Notes: generated by a model from the letters alone, not told the origin. Positions 9,399 to 20,879 are shown, numbered from the stretch's first letter. The stretch: DNA of 55,543 nt from Caulobacter sp. UNC279MFTsu5.1 (GCF_900114015.1 NZ_FORN01000040.1:1-55543), one strand, 5' to 3'. Numbers and translations are program-made.

Positions 9399-9742
9399 GG
9401 TTTCTAGTCGATCAGAACCTGCCTGTCGGCCTGCTGGATGTGCTGGAACGTCTTGGTCACGAAGCGCTGCACGTGAAGCGACTGGGGCTGTCGACGGCTT
9501 CGGATCATCACATCTGGCGCATGGCCGTCTCGCTCGGGGCCGTGATTGTCAGCAAGGACAGCGATTTCATCAGCTTTGCCGCGCGTGGAGCAGCCAGCGC
9601 GGCTCTCGTCAGGTTACGCGTCGGAAATTGCGCGAACGCCGCGCTGTACGACGCTGTCCGCCGCGCCTGGGCGGATGTCGTCGCCCGGTTGGAGGAAGGC
9701 GAAGCTGTCGTCGAGGTTCGCATCCTACCCGAGATCAACTGA
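9395..9742 (+). CDS. DUF5615 PIN-like toxin
   Basis: A 115-residue DUF5615 protein, a PIN-like nuclease fold thought to act as an RNase toxin. It begins MRFLVDQNLP with the first acidic residue D6; the second acidic cluster is SKDSDF (D55, D57). The start is a TTG that overlaps the antitoxin stop as TTGA, so translation is probably coupled and kept low. No better start exists in frame. A strong bidirectional hairpin follows at 9753-9784. It forms a two-gene toxin-antitoxin unit with DUF433. Confidence 0.85.
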   Translation: MRFLVDQNLPVGLLDVLERLGHEALHVKRLGLSTASDHHIWRMAVSLGAVIVSKDSDFISFAARGAASAALVRLRVGNCANAALYDAVRRAWADVVARLEEGEAVVEVRILPEIN

Positions 9743-9752
9743 TTGAATGCAA

Positions 9753-9784
9753 GACGGGGGCGGCCTGAAAGGGGCGCCCCCGTC
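9753..9784. terminator. Bidirectional terminator between converging genes
   Basis: GACGGGGGCG and CGCCCCCGTC form a 10-bp stem between the DUF5615 gene and the converging exported-protein gene. There is only a short T-rich tail (GTCGTCGTTT) on the plus side. Confidence 0.65.
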
Positions 9785-9801
9785 GTCGTTTGGGCCCGAG
9801 C

Positions 9802-10221
9802 CTACTTCGGTTCCGTTGGCGCGCCCGGCGTCGGGGTCGAGCCGGGGAGGTTCGCGCCAGGGGCCGGGGTCGCGGCGTCCGGCATGGGCGGCGGGGTGGC
9901 CGGCATGCTGGTGGAGGAGTCCGAGGGCATGGTCGACGAGGTCGGCGGGTTCACCGAGCCGTCGGTGGTCGTCGGCGTCGCGGGCGTGGTGGCCGAGGTG
10001 TCGGTCGACATGCCGGTCGAAGCCGAGCCGCTCCACCAGTCCTTGCTGGCCCGCTGCTTGGGCGAAGCCTTCAGGTAGGCGTCGAGCTGGGCGTAGGGGA
10101 TCGGTTGCGACGGACCGGCCACGGCGGCGGAGGCTTTGGCCTTGGCTTGCGGCGCGGCCGAGGCGGCGCCCGAGACAAGCGCGGCCAGCGCGACGCCGGC
10201 GGCGAGCGTTCTGATCATCAT
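9802..10221 (-). CDS. Small exported Pro/Ser/Thr-rich protein
   Basis: A 139-residue protein of unknown function. An N-terminal signal peptide (about 1-23, ending ASAAP) is followed by a short ordered patch around PYAQLDAYLKASPKQRASKDWW (about 43-64), then a low-complexity tail of Ser, Thr, Pro and Met that reaches the C-terminus. It has no cysteine after the signal. The double ATG at 10221/10218 has GGAG at a good distance; the open frame upstream lacks a signal peptide. It is the only gene in its unit. Probably periplasmic or surface-associated. Confidence 0.7.
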   Translation of the reverse strand: MMIRTLAAGVALAALVSGAASAAPQAKAKASAAVAGPSQPIPYAQLDAYLKASPKQRASKDWWSGSASTGMSTDTSATTPATPTTTDGSVNPPTSSTMPSDSSTSMPATPPPMPDAATPAPGANLPGSTPTPGAPTEPK

Positions 10222-10524
10222 GGGACTATTCTCCAGGCCTGGCGCGCCGACGCGGCGCGTCGCCAAGAGAAACCCCCAGTCGCGCTCGCGGTTCACAGCT
10301 TGGCTTTTTGAGCCGCGGCGGTCCGGGTTCGGAACCGCTCGCGGCGCGACCGGGTTAGGACCGCGCTAGGCCTTGCGCGATCACGCTTCCGGGAGCCGGC
10401 GGCCAATGGCGTTCGCCGGGAACTGGAGTAGCTTGATCTGGCGAAACTGATCCCGATCTCTAGGGACAGGTCGCGGTGGCGTGGCCCGCCTGGGCCGCGC
10501 GCGTCGTCCGGGATGGAGAAGAGC
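10222..10524. other. Divergent intergenic region
   Basis: About 300 nt between the divergently transcribed exported-protein gene and the 2-hydroxyacid dehydrogenase gene. It must hold both promoters. I see no clear operator, repeat or small ORF. Confidence 0.5.
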
Positions 10525-11484
10525 ATGCCCCAAACGCTCGCCGAAAAACCCCACATCGTCCTTTCGCACGAGATGCTGATGCCGCTGCAGCCGCTGCTCG
10601 AGGGGGCGTACCAGGTGCACAGGCTGTGGGACTATCCCGACCATCTGGCGTTCCTGGACGGTCCGGGGCGGCAGGTGCGGGCCATCGTCCACGCGGGCGA
10701 GATGGTGCTGGCCAGGGATCTGCTGTCGGAGATGCCCAGGCTGGGCCTGATCGCCTGCGTCAGCGTCGGCTACGACGGCGTCGACGTGCCGTGGTGCAAG
10801 CAGCACGGCATCGCGGTGACCCACTCGACCGGCCTCAACGCCGCCGACGTCGCCGACCATGCCGTGGGCCTGGTGCTGGCCGCCTGGCGCGGCATCGTCG
10901 AGGGCGACCAGAAGCTGCGCACCGGCCACTGGACCAACATGGAGCGGATGAGCCCTCGCCACAGCCTGCGCGGCCGCAAGGCCGGCGTCGTCGGCCTGGG
11001 TCATATCGGCGAGGCGGTGGCCCAGCGCCTTGAGGCTTTCGAACTGAAGGTCTCGTGGTGGGCGCCGCGCCCCAAGGAGACCGAGCGCCCGCGCGCCAAG
11101 AGCCTGATGGACCTGGCCCGCGACAGCGACATCCTGGTGGTCTGCGCCCGTCCCGACGCCACCAACCGCCACATGATCAACCAGGCGGTCATCGAGGCCC
11201 TGGGACCGCAGGGCCTGCTGGTCAACATCGCCCGCGGCTCGCTGGTCGACGAGGACGCCCTGATCGCCGCGCTCAGGGACGGCCGGCTGGGCATGGCGGG
11301 TCTGGACGTGTTCGACCACGAGCCCACCCCGGCCTCGCGCTGGATCGGTGTGCCGCACACCGTGCTGACCCCCCACACCGCCGGTGCGACGCTGGACAGC
11401 ATTCCGGCCATGGTCGGGCTGACCGTCGAGAACCTGCGGCGGTTCTTCAGGAGCGAGGCCCTGGCCTCGCCGGTGGACGCGTAG
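10525..11484 (+). CDS. D-isomer-specific 2-hydroxyacid dehydrogenase, NAD(P)-binding
   Basis: A 319-residue dehydrogenase of the D-2-hydroxyacid family, probably reducing glyoxylate, hydroxypyruvate or another 2-oxoacid with NAD(P)H. It shows the Rossmann glycine motif VVGLGHIG, the catalytic Arg in NIARGSLVDEDAL, Glu in DHEPTP and His in LTPHTAGAT. The ATG at 10525 is preceded by GGAGAAG; an ATG at 10513 would place that ribosome site inside the coding region. The substrate cannot be told. The next gene begins 4 nt after the stop, so they are probably cotranscribed. Confidence 0.93.
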   Translation: MPQTLAEKPHIVLSHEMLMPLQPLLEGAYQVHRLWDYPDHLAFLDGPGRQVRAIVHAGEMVLARDLLSEMPRLGLIACVSVGYDGVDVPWCKQHGIAVTHSTGLNAADVADHAVGLVLAAWRGIVEGDQKLRTGHWTNMERMSPRHSLRGRKAGVVGLGHIGEAVAQRLEAFELKVSWWAPRPKETERPRAKSLMDLARDSDILVVCARPDATNRHMINQAVIEALGPQGLLVNIARGSLVDEDALIAALRDGRLGMAGLDVFDHEPTPASRWIGVPHTVLTPHTAGATLDSIPAMVGLTVENLRRFFRSEALASPVDA

Positions 11485-11488
11485 CCGC

Positions 11489-12145
11489 ATGAAGGCGCTT
11501 GGCCTGGGCGGCGTGATCGCGCTGGTGTCGGTCGCCGCGGTGCTGGCGGCCGATGCGACCCATCCTTCTTCGGGCGAGTATCGGATCGACTCCGAGACGA
11601 CCACGATCTCGCGCGCGGGACCCGTCGTCCTGCGGTCCGTGCAGCGGATCGACGGCGCGACGGGCGCCGTCACCGTGGAGCAATCGTCCGGCGACGGGAC
11701 CACGGCGCGCCAGGACTATCCGGGGCGAGGACCCAACCTTTTCTGCTCGGGATCGGGACCTCCGCCGGCCGGCGCGGCGACCTGCGCCAATCGCGCGTTC
11801 GAGGCCTTGCCGGGCGGCGGCTCGAGCCAGGAGGCGGTCTGCGCCGGCGGCCAGACCCTGTCGGCCAACTGGCGACGGCTGGCGGACGGGCGTTGGGAGC
11901 ATACGCTCGAGACCCAGCTGATCACCGCGCCGGCGGCCGCTATGGATCCCCGCACGACGGCGGCCATGGCCCCCGTCATCGCCCAGATCGAGGAGACCAT
12001 CCGCTCGGGTCCGCCGCAGGAAGCCGAGGCCGCCAAGCAGCAGCTGGCGGCCCTGAAGGCCGGCATGGGCGGCGGCGCGGCGTCCGGCGGTCCGACGGTG
12101 TCGGTCCGCGAGACCTGGACCAAGGTCTCCGATCACTGCGGCTAG
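11489..12145 (+). CDS. Exported protein, DUF3617-like
   Basis: A 218-residue protein with a signal peptide (about 1-21) and four or five cysteines in the mature part (CSGSG, CANRAF, VCAGG, DHCG), suggesting disulfides in the periplasm. The layout GEYRIDSETT, then a Cys-rich middle and a closing SVRETWTKVSDHCG resembles DUF3617 proteins, but I am not certain of the family. It starts 4 nt after the dehydrogenase gene. Confidence 0.6.
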   Translation: MKALGLGGVIALVSVAAVLAADATHPSSGEYRIDSETTTISRAGPVVLRSVQRIDGATGAVTVEQSSGDGTTARQDYPGRGPNLFCSGSGPPPAGAATCANRAFEALPGGGSSQEAVCAGGQTLSANWRRLADGRWEHTLETQLITAPAAAMDPRTTAAMAPVIAQIEETIRSGPPQEAEAAKQQLAALKAGMGGGAASGGPTVSVRETWTKVSDHCG

Positions 12146-12244
12146 GGCTGGAAGAGCGCGGCGGCCATCGGCTGGACGCCTTGCGCCGCTTCAGGCCTGG
12201 TCGCAGTCTTGGGCCGTGGAACTGGGCGCTGGAGGAGGGATGAC

Positions 12245-12619
12245 ATGGGCAAGGTGCTGGGCCTGGGCGGCGTGTTCTTCAAGGCGGACGACCCGGCCGC
12301 CGTGCGTGGCTGGTACGCCCGGGTGCTGGGCTTCGACGTGTCGGAGTGGGGCGGGGTGGTGTTCGAGAACCCCAAGGGCGTCTCGACCAACTGGTCGCCG
12401 TTCGAGGCCGGAACACGCTATTTCGAGCCGTCCCAAGCCCCGTTCATGATCAACTTCATCGTCCAGGACCTGGACGGGCTGCTGGCCAAGGCCGCCGCCG
12501 AGGGCGTGCAGCCGACCGGGCGTCAGGACGAGGACATGGGCCGGTTCGCCTGGCTGATCGATCCGGCCGGGGTGAAGATTGAGCTCTGGGAGCCCTCCAA
12601 GCCGTCTTCCGAGGCATAG
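12245..12619 (+). CDS. VOC-family (glyoxalase/bleomycin resistance-like) protein
   Basis: A 124-residue single-domain VOC protein: GGVFFKADDPAAVRGWYARVLGF opens the first beta-alpha-beta-beta-beta unit and DPAGVKIELWEP closes the second, with the Glu in the usual metal-ligand place. Members catalyse varied metal-dependent isomerisations, ring cleavage or drug sequestration; the substrate is unknown. The ATG at 12245 follows GGAGGAGGG. Confidence 0.85.
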   Translation: MGKVLGLGGVFFKADDPAAVRGWYARVLGFDVSEWGGVVFENPKGVSTNWSPFEAGTRYFEPSQAPFMINFIVQDLDGLLAKAAAEGVQPTGRQDEDMGRFAWLIDPAGVKIELWEPSKPSSEA

Positions 12620-12693
12620 TTTGCCGCGTCGGGCCGCTCGGGATGCGTCGTTTCGCGACCCCGCCGGTTCGGATTTAACTTGCCAAATTGGAC

Positions 12694-12709
12694 ATAAAGA
12701 TATCTTTAT
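12694..12709. promoter_or_regulatory. Palindrome at the start of the methionine cluster, likely ArsR-family operator
   Basis: ATAAAGATATCTTTAT is a perfect 16-bp AT-rich palindrome in very GC-rich surroundings. It ends 6 nt before the start codon of the ArsR-methyltransferase gene. ArsR-family methionine regulators of proteobacteria use palindromes of this kind. Its place over the expected ribosome binding site suggests autoregulation and perhaps a leaderless message. Function is inferred. Confidence 0.65.
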
Positions 12710-12715
12710 ATCCCT

Positions 12716-13717
12716 ATGAAGGTGTCGTTCGAACAGGTGGTGGATCTGCTGCGCGCGGCGGGCGAGTTGACTCGCCTGCGGGTGCTGGCCCTGCTGGCGG
12801 CCGAAGAGCTTTCGGTGCTGGAGCTGTGCCGGATCCTGGACCAGAGCCAGCCTCGCGTCTCGCGGCACCTGAAGCTGCTGGCCGAGGCCGGCCTGGTCGA
12901 GCGATTTCCGGACGGCGCCTGGGTGTTCTACCGCTTGGCCCTGAAATCGCCGGGGCGGGCCGTGATCGAACGGGCCCTGGACCTGATCGATCCGCAGGAT
13001 TCCGTCACCCAGGGCGACGCCGAACGGCTGGCCATGGTGCGCGCCGAGCGCACCGCCGGCGCCCAGGCCTATTTCGCCCGCAACGCCGCGCGCTGGAACG
13101 AGATCCGCTCGCTGTACGTCGACGAGGCCGAGGTCGAGGCCGCCATCCTGCAGGCGGCGGGCGAGGGGCCTTTCGACGAGATGGTCGACCTGGGCGCGGG
13201 GGCGGGGCGCATGCTGACGCTCTTCGGCCGCCGGGCCGGCGCGGCCCTGGGGCTGGATCTGTCGCAGCAGATGCTCAACATCGCCCGCGACGAGGTGGCC
13301 AAGGCCGGTCTGGTCCAGTGCGAGCTACGCCACGGCGACATCTTCGCCACCGGCCTGCCGGGAGGCTGCGCGGACCTGGTGACCGTGCACCAGGTGCTGC
13401 ACTATCTGGGCGATCCCGCCGCCGCCGTGGCCGAGGCCGCGCGCTTGGTGGCCGGGGGCGGCCTGCTGCTGATCGCCGATTTCGCGCCCCACGACCACGA
13501 ATTCCTGCGCGAGAGCCACCAGCACCGGCGCCTGGGCTTCGCCGACGCCGAGATCATCGCCTGGATCGAGGCCGCCGGCCTGGTCCTGGACGCCAACATC
13601 GCCCTGCCGCCGATTTCCGACGAGGGCCTCACCGTCAAGATCTGGACCGCGCGTCGTCCCCACGACCTGGCCGCGGTCCATAACGCCGCCAAGACTGCCG
13701 AAAGAAGCGCCGCATGA
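12716..13717 (+). CDS. ArsR-family regulator fused to a SAM-dependent methyltransferase
   Basis: 333 residues in two domains. Residues 1-80 are an ArsR winged helix (recognition helix near SQPRVSRHLKLLAEAGLV). Residues about 110-320 are a class I methyltransferase with motif I VDLGAGAGRM (157-166) and a later VTVHQVLHYL region. Such fusions head methionine gene clusters and are thought to sense SAM or SAH, although a direct catalytic role is not excluded. No Shine-Dalgarno sequence precedes the ATG, only the palindrome at 12694-12709. The stop overlaps the metF ATG as ATGA, so the two are translationally coupled. Confidence 0.92.
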   Translation: MKVSFEQVVDLLRAAGELTRLRVLALLAAEELSVLELCRILDQSQPRVSRHLKLLAEAGLVERFPDGAWVFYRLALKSPGRAVIERALDLIDPQDSVTQGDAERLAMVRAERTAGAQAYFARNAARWNEIRSLYVDEAEVEAAILQAAGEGPFDEMVDLGAGAGRMLTLFGRRAGAALGLDLSQQMLNIARDEVAKAGLVQCELRHGDIFATGLPGGCADLVTVHQVLHYLGDPAAAVAEAARLVAGGGLLLIADFAPHDHEFLRESHQHRRLGFADAEIIAWIEAAGLVLDANIALPPISDEGLTVKIWTARRPHDLAAVHNAAKTAERSAA

Positions 13718-14670
13718 CCCTTCCGCCCCTCCGCCGCGTTCTGGGTCCGGTCGCTCGCGCCGGTGAGCGCACCGACCGCCCCCGCGTCTCGTTCGAGTTC
13801 TTCCCGCCCAAGACCGAGCAGATGGAAGAGAACCTGTGGGCAGCGATCAAGCGCCTGGCCCCGCTGGACCCGGCCTTCGTCTCGGTGACCTATGGCGCCG
13901 GCGGCTCGACGCGCGAGCGCACCCACCGCACGGTCAAACGGATCCTGGACGAGACCAGCCTCAAGCCCGCCGCCCACCTGACCTGCGTCGGCGCCAGCCG
14001 GGCCGAGGTGGACGAGGTGATCCGCGAATACTGGGAGACCGGCGTGCGCCACGTGGTGTCGCTGCGCGGCGACCCGCCGCCCGGCGAAGGCGGCATCGGC
14101 GGCGTCTACGTGCCGCGCGAGGACGGCTACAGGAACGCCACCGAGCTGACCTCGGCCCTGACCGCGATCGCGCCGTTCAACGTGCTGGTCGGGGTGTACC
14201 CGGAAAAGCATCCCGAAAGCCCGTCGATCGAGCATGACATCGAGGTGCTGAAGGCCAAGGTCGACGCGGGGGCGACCCTGGCCATCAGCCAGTTCTTCTT
14301 CGACACCGACGCCTTCCTGCGGTTCGTCGACAAGGTGCGCAAGGCCGGGATCACCATCCCGATCGTGCCGGGCATCATGCCGGTGACCAATTTCAAAGGC
14401 CTGGTGAAGATGTCGGCCGCCTGCCAGACGGCGGTGCCGGGCTGGCTGGCCAACCTGTTCGACGGCCTGGACGAGGACGCCGACACCCGCCGGCTGATCG
14501 CCTGCTCGGTGGCCTCGGAGATGTGCGCCAAGCTGCAGGAGCAGGGTTTTTCTGACTTCCACTTCTACACCCTGAACCGGGCCGACCTGGTCTATGCGAT
14601 CTGCCGCGTGCTGGGCGTGCGCGAGGCCGCGTCGGCGCCGTCCCCGGTCTCGGCGGAGGCCGCGGCGTGA
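13714..14670 (+). CDS. metF: 5,10-methylenetetrahydrofolate reductase
   Basis: A 318-residue FAD-dependent enzyme that reduces methylene-THF to methyl-THF, the methyl donor of methionine synthase. It has the family opening FEFFPPK (27-33), whose Glu is catalytic, then VTYGAGGS, HLTCVG, LRGDPP and the QFFFD segment. Length is normal for bacterial MetF. It overlaps the ArsR-methyltransferase gene upstream (ATGA) and the beta-lactamase gene downstream (GTGA). Confidence 0.96.
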   Translation: MTLPPLRRVLGPVARAGERTDRPRVSFEFFPPKTEQMEENLWAAIKRLAPLDPAFVSVTYGAGGSTRERTHRTVKRILDETSLKPAAHLTCVGASRAEVDEVIREYWETGVRHVVSLRGDPPPGEGGIGGVYVPREDGYRNATELTSALTAIAPFNVLVGVYPEKHPESPSIEHDIEVLKAKVDAGATLAISQFFFDTDAFLRFVDKVRKAGITIPIVPGIMPVTNFKGLVKMSAACQTAVPGWLANLFDGLDEDADTRRLIACSVASEMCAKLQEQGFSDFHFYTLNRADLVYAICRVLGVREAASAPSPVSAEAAA

Positions 14671-15533
14671 AACGCGCGGCGCCGATCTTCCTGGCGGTCC
14701 TGAGCCTGGCCCTGGCCGGCGCGGCCCATGCCGACGATCCGGCCAACTGGTCAAAGCCGATCCGGCCCTACCGGGTGGTCGGCAACATCTACTATGTCGG
14801 TTCCGAAGGCCTGTCGGCCTGGCTGATCTCGTCGTCGGAAGGCCATGTGCTGCTGGACAGCGGGCCTTCGCCAGCTGGCGCCAAGCTGATCGAGGCCAAT
14901 ATCCAGGCCCTGGGCTTCAAGCTCTCTGACGTGAAGATCCTGATCAACACCCACGCCCATTTCGACCATGCCGGCGGGCTGGCCCAGCTGAAGGCCGACA
15001 CCGGCGCCAAGGTCTGGGCCTCGCGTCCGGACGAGCCGGCCCTGAAGAAGGGGCAGCACTTCGGCGACAACGACAACGGGCTGACGCCGTTCGCGCCGGT
15101 CAAGGTCGACAAGGCGTTCGGCGACGGCCAGAAGCTGAAGCTGGGCGAAACCACCCTGGTCGCCCACCTGACGCCGGGCCACACGATCGGCTGCACCACC
15201 TGGACCACCCAGGTGATCGATCGGGGGCGCCCGCTGAACGTCACCTTCCCTTGTTCGGCCTCGGTGGCCGGCAACGTGCTGGTGGGCAACAAGACCTACA
15301 AGAACATCGTCGCCGACTACCGCTTCACCTTCGCCGCCCTGAAGGCCTTGCCCACCGACGTGATGCTGCCCAGCCATGAGGAGCAGGGAAACCTGCTGGC
15401 CAAGCGCAGGAAAATGCTGGCCGGCGACGTCAACGCCTTCGTCGATCCCAGCGAAATCGCCCGCTACGCCACAGCGTCGGAGGAGGCCTTCGACAAGGAG
15501 CTGGCCCGCCAGCAAGCCGCCCGAAAGCCGTGA
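14667..15533 (+). CDS. Subclass B3 metallo-beta-lactamase, CAU-1/Mbl1b type
   Basis: A 288-residue exported zinc hydrolase. The signal peptide ends near AHA (residue 22). Zinc ligands are H96, H98, D100, H101 (NTHAHFDH), H172 (PGHTIG) and H237 (PSHEEQ), which is the full B3 set. Caulobacter encodes a characterised B3 enzyme, CAU-1, in the same position after metF, with nearly the same length. It probably hydrolyses penicillins, cephalosporins and carbapenems in the periplasm; its native role is unknown. It starts with GTG overlapping the metF stop (GTGA), an odd coupling of a lactamase to folate metabolism. An intergenic repeat follows. Confidence 0.93.
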   Translation: MKRAAPIFLAVLSLALAGAAHADDPANWSKPIRPYRVVGNIYYVGSEGLSAWLISSSEGHVLLDSGPSPAGAKLIEANIQALGFKLSDVKILINTHAHFDHAGGLAQLKADTGAKVWASRPDEPALKKGQHFGDNDNGLTPFAPVKVDKAFGDGQKLKLGETTLVAHLTPGHTIGCTTWTTQVIDRGRPLNVTFPCSASVAGNVLVGNKTYKNIVADYRFTFAALKALPTDVMLPSHEEQGNLLAKRRKMLAGDVNAFVDPSEIARYATASEEAFDKELARQQAARKP

Positions 15534-15576
15534 CATAGGCGCGAGCACGCGGAATTGAGTCCCGCTTCCTCGCGAA

Positions 15577-15682
15577 GCGCTAAAGCATTTTCGAACGAAG
15601 CGGACACCGGTCGCGTGAAGAAAATGCGCCAAAACAAAGATCTAGAGCGCCCGGCCTGATGCAATCAGGTCGGAACGCTCTA
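15577..15682. repeat. Dispersed alphaproteobacterial intergenic repeat
   Basis: The segment contains AAAGCATTTTCGAACGAAG, GTGAAGAAAATGCG and a terminal hairpin between AGAGCG and CGCTCT with an inner CCTGAT/ATCAGG stem. This wording is common in intergenic regions of alphaproteobacteria. It separates the beta-lactamase and metH genes in an otherwise compact cluster. Confidence 0.7.
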
Positions 15683-15727
15683 GAAAGACCCGAACGGCCG
15701 GAGCCGACTCTCCGGCAGGAGCCGACC

Positions 15728-16804
15728 ATGACCGATCTCACCACCCGAGCTGGCCGCATCGCCGCGCTGAAGGCCGCCGCCAAGGAACGCATCCTGATCC
15801 TCGACGGCTCGTGGGGCGTGATGTTCCAGAAGAAGAAGCTGACCGAGGCCGATTATCGCGCCCAGCGCTTCGCCGACTACGACGGCCAGATGAAGGGCAA
15901 CAACGACATCCTGTGCCTGACCCGGCCGGATCTGGTGGCCGAACTGCACGACGCCTATTTCGCCGCCGGCGCCGACATTTCCGAGACCAACACGTTCTCG
16001 GGCACCACCATCGCCCAGGCCGACTACGGCCTGGACGCGGCCACGGTGCGCGACATCAATTACGAGGGGGCCCGCATCGGCCGCGAGGTCGCCGACCGCT
16101 GGCTGGCCGAGCATCCGGACAAGCCGCGCTTCATCGCGGGCTCGATCGGGCCGCTGAACGTCATGCTGTCGATGTCGTCGGACGTGAACGATCCGGGCGC
16201 GCGCAAGGTGACCTTCGACCAGGTCTACCAGGCCTATCGCGAGCAGGTGGCGGCGCTGTACGAGGGCGGGGTCGACCTGTTCCTGATCGAGACCATCACC
16301 GACACTCTCAACTGCAAGGCCGCGATCAAGGCGATCATGGACCTGCGCGACGAGGGCCACGAGGAGCTGCCCATCTGGATCAGCGGCACCATCACCGACC
16401 GCTCGGGCCGCACCCTGTCGGGCCAGACGGCCGAGGCGTTCTGGAACTCGATCAAGCACTGCAAGCCGTTCGCCGTGGGCTTCAACTGCGCCCTGGGCGC
16501 GGACCTGATGCGGCCGCACATCGCCGAGATGGCGCGCATCGCCGACACCCTGGTCGCGGCCTATCCCAACGCCGGCCTGCCCAACGCCATGGGCGAGTAC
16601 GACGAGGAGCCGCACCAGACCGGCCACCAGCTGCACGAATGGGCCAAGGACGGCATCGTCAACATCCTGGGCGGCTGCTGCGGCACCACGCCGGACCACA
16701 TCCGGCACGTGGCCGACGAGGTGCGCGGCCTGACCCCGCGCCCCATCCCCGAGCGCCCCAAGGCCATGCGCCTGGCGGGCCTGGAACCGTTCGAACTGGC
16801 CTAG
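15728..16804 (+). CDS. metH: Methionine synthase, homocysteine-binding component
   Basis: A 358-residue protein equal to the first domain of cobalamin-dependent methionine synthase. It binds homocysteine through zinc held by C254 (GFNC), C317 and C318 (GGCCGT); the 63-residue spacing equals that of E. coli MetH. The ATG at 15728 has AGGAG upstream. The remaining domains are in a separate gene at 18209, with two unrelated genes between them, so the enzyme must assemble from two polypeptides. It starts a new run after the repeat at 15577-15682 and may have its own promoter there. Confidence 0.95.
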   Translation: MTDLTTRAGRIAALKAAAKERILILDGSWGVMFQKKKLTEADYRAQRFADYDGQMKGNNDILCLTRPDLVAELHDAYFAAGADISETNTFSGTTIAQADYGLDAATVRDINYEGARIGREVADRWLAEHPDKPRFIAGSIGPLNVMLSMSSDVNDPGARKVTFDQVYQAYREQVAALYEGGVDLFLIETITDTLNCKAAIKAIMDLRDEGHEELPIWISGTITDRSGRTLSGQTAEAFWNSIKHCKPFAVGFNCALGADLMRPHIAEMARIADTLVAAYPNAGLPNAMGEYDEEPHQTGHQLHEWAKDGIVNILGGCCGTTPDHIRHVADEVRGLTPRPIPERPKAMRLAGLEPFELA

Positions 16805-16812
16805 AGAGTCCG

Positions 16813-17808
16813 ATGCGTACAACCCTTCTCTTCGGCGGCATGAGCCGCGAGCGCCTGGTCTCGGTGGCCAGCGCCAAGGCCCTGTCCACGGCCCTGCCGG
16901 ACGCCGACCTGTGGTTCTGGGCGCCGGACGACCAGGTCTATGTGGCCAGCGACGCCGCGCTGCAGGCTCATGAGCGGCCGTTCGAGATCGACCTGCCGAC
17001 CGAAGGCGCGCCGATCGGCGGGATCGCGGCCGCGCTGGACAAGGCCAAGGCCGAGGACCGCGTGCTGGTCCTGGGCATGCACGGCGGCGCGGCCGAGAAC
17101 GGCGACCTGGCGGCTCTGTGCGAGGCGCGCGGCGTGGCCTTCACCGGCTCGGACTCCAAGTCCAGCCGCCTGGCCTTCGACAAGATCGCCACCAAGGCCG
17201 CCGTGGCCAAGGCCGGCGTCGTCACGCCCTCGACGGTCGAACTGGCCGACGCGGAGGCGGCGCTCGCGAAGTACGGCAAGCTAGTCGCCAAGCCGGTGGC
17301 CGACGGTTCCAGCTACGGCCTGATCTTCGTCAACGACGCCGCGGACCTGGAAAGGCTGGCCGCCGCCGCCGCCCGCGAGGCCTATGTGATCGAGCCGTTC
17401 GTGGCCGGGGCCGAGGCCACCTGCGGGGTGCTGGAGCAGGACGGCCAGGTGTTCGCCCTGCCGCCGGTCGAGATCCGCCCGGCCGACGGGGCCTTCGACT
17501 ATGTGGGCAAGTACCTGGCCAAGACCACCGAAGAGATCTGCCCGGCCACCTTCGCGCCCGAGGTCAACGCGGCCATGCAGGAGGCCGCCCTCAAAGCCCA
17601 CAAGGCGGTGGGGGCCGGCGGCTATTCGCGCAGCGACTTCATCGTCACCCCGGACGGCCCGATCTTCCTGGAGATCAACACCCTGCCAGGCATGACGGCG
17701 GCCTCGCTGTATCCCAAGTCCCTGAAGGCGCAAGGCATCGCGTTCAGGGACTTCCTGGACGGCCAGATCGCCCTGGCGGTCGCGCGCGCCCAGGCCAAGG
17801 CGGCCTGA
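16813..17808 (+). CDS. D-alanine--D-alanine ligase-like ATP-grasp protein
   Basis: 331 residues, the normal Ddl length. Ddl features visible are VLGMHGGAAENGDL near residue 80-95, LVAKPVADGSSYG (ATP-grasp lysine region), GYSRSDFIV and FLEINTLPGMTAASLYP (metal-binding Glu and Asn). Ddl joins two D-alanines for peptidoglycan, but this copy sits between the metH halves, not in a cell-division cluster, so it may be a second Ddl or ligate another pair. It begins 8 nt after metH and is followed 2 nt later by the DUF4259 gene. Confidence 0.85.
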   Translation: MRTTLLFGGMSRERLVSVASAKALSTALPDADLWFWAPDDQVYVASDAALQAHERPFEIDLPTEGAPIGGIAAALDKAKAEDRVLVLGMHGGAAENGDLAALCEARGVAFTGSDSKSSRLAFDKIATKAAVAKAGVVTPSTVELADAEAALAKYGKLVAKPVADGSSYGLIFVNDAADLERLAAAAAREAYVIEPFVAGAEATCGVLEQDGQVFALPPVEIRPADGAFDYVGKYLAKTTEEICPATFAPEVNAAMQEAALKAHKAVGAGGYSRSDFIVTPDGPIFLEINTLPGMTAASLYPKSLKAQGIAFRDFLDGQIALAVARAQAKAA

Positions 17809-17810
17809 CC

Positions 17811-18208
17811 ATGGGAACCTGGGCCAACGGACCGTTCGACAACGACGAGGCGATGGACTTCGTCGCCGACCTGGCCGAGGCGCCGGACTGGCGCGCGATC
17901 GTGCGGATGCTGGACCACGTCACCAAGACGGCGGGCTATCTGGAAGCCCCGGAGGGCGAGATCGCCGTGGCCGCCGCCGCCATCGTCGCGGCCGCCGTCG
18001 GCGAGGCGACGATCCTGCCCGACAGCCATCGCGAGCTGAAGGCCGCCCTGGGCGCACCGCCGGACGGCGCCGTGGCCCTGGCCCGCTCGGCCCTGGCCCG
18101 CGTGGTCGCGCCCGCCTCCGAACTCGACGAACTCTGGCAGGAGGGTGACGACCACGACGCGTGGCTCACCCAGATCGCCGCCCTGCAAACGACCTTGAGC
18201 GCCCGCCC

Positions 18209-18212
<4 letters not shown>
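17811..18212 (+). CDS. DUF4259 protein
   Basis: A 133-residue protein that opens with the family hallmark [18 protein letters not shown] and has a helical Ala-rich middle and a DDHDAW motif. Function is not known. It starts 2 nt after the Ddl-like gene and its stop overlaps the start of the second metH gene (ATGA), so it is translated as part of the cluster. Confidence 0.8.
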
Positions 18213-20878
<2,666 letters not shown>

Positions 20879-20879
20879 C

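Noticed and set aside
12146..12715. SAM or cobalamin riboswitch before the methionine cluster
   Set aside because: The space before the cluster is short and filled by a VOC gene and a palindrome; no riboswitch core is visible.
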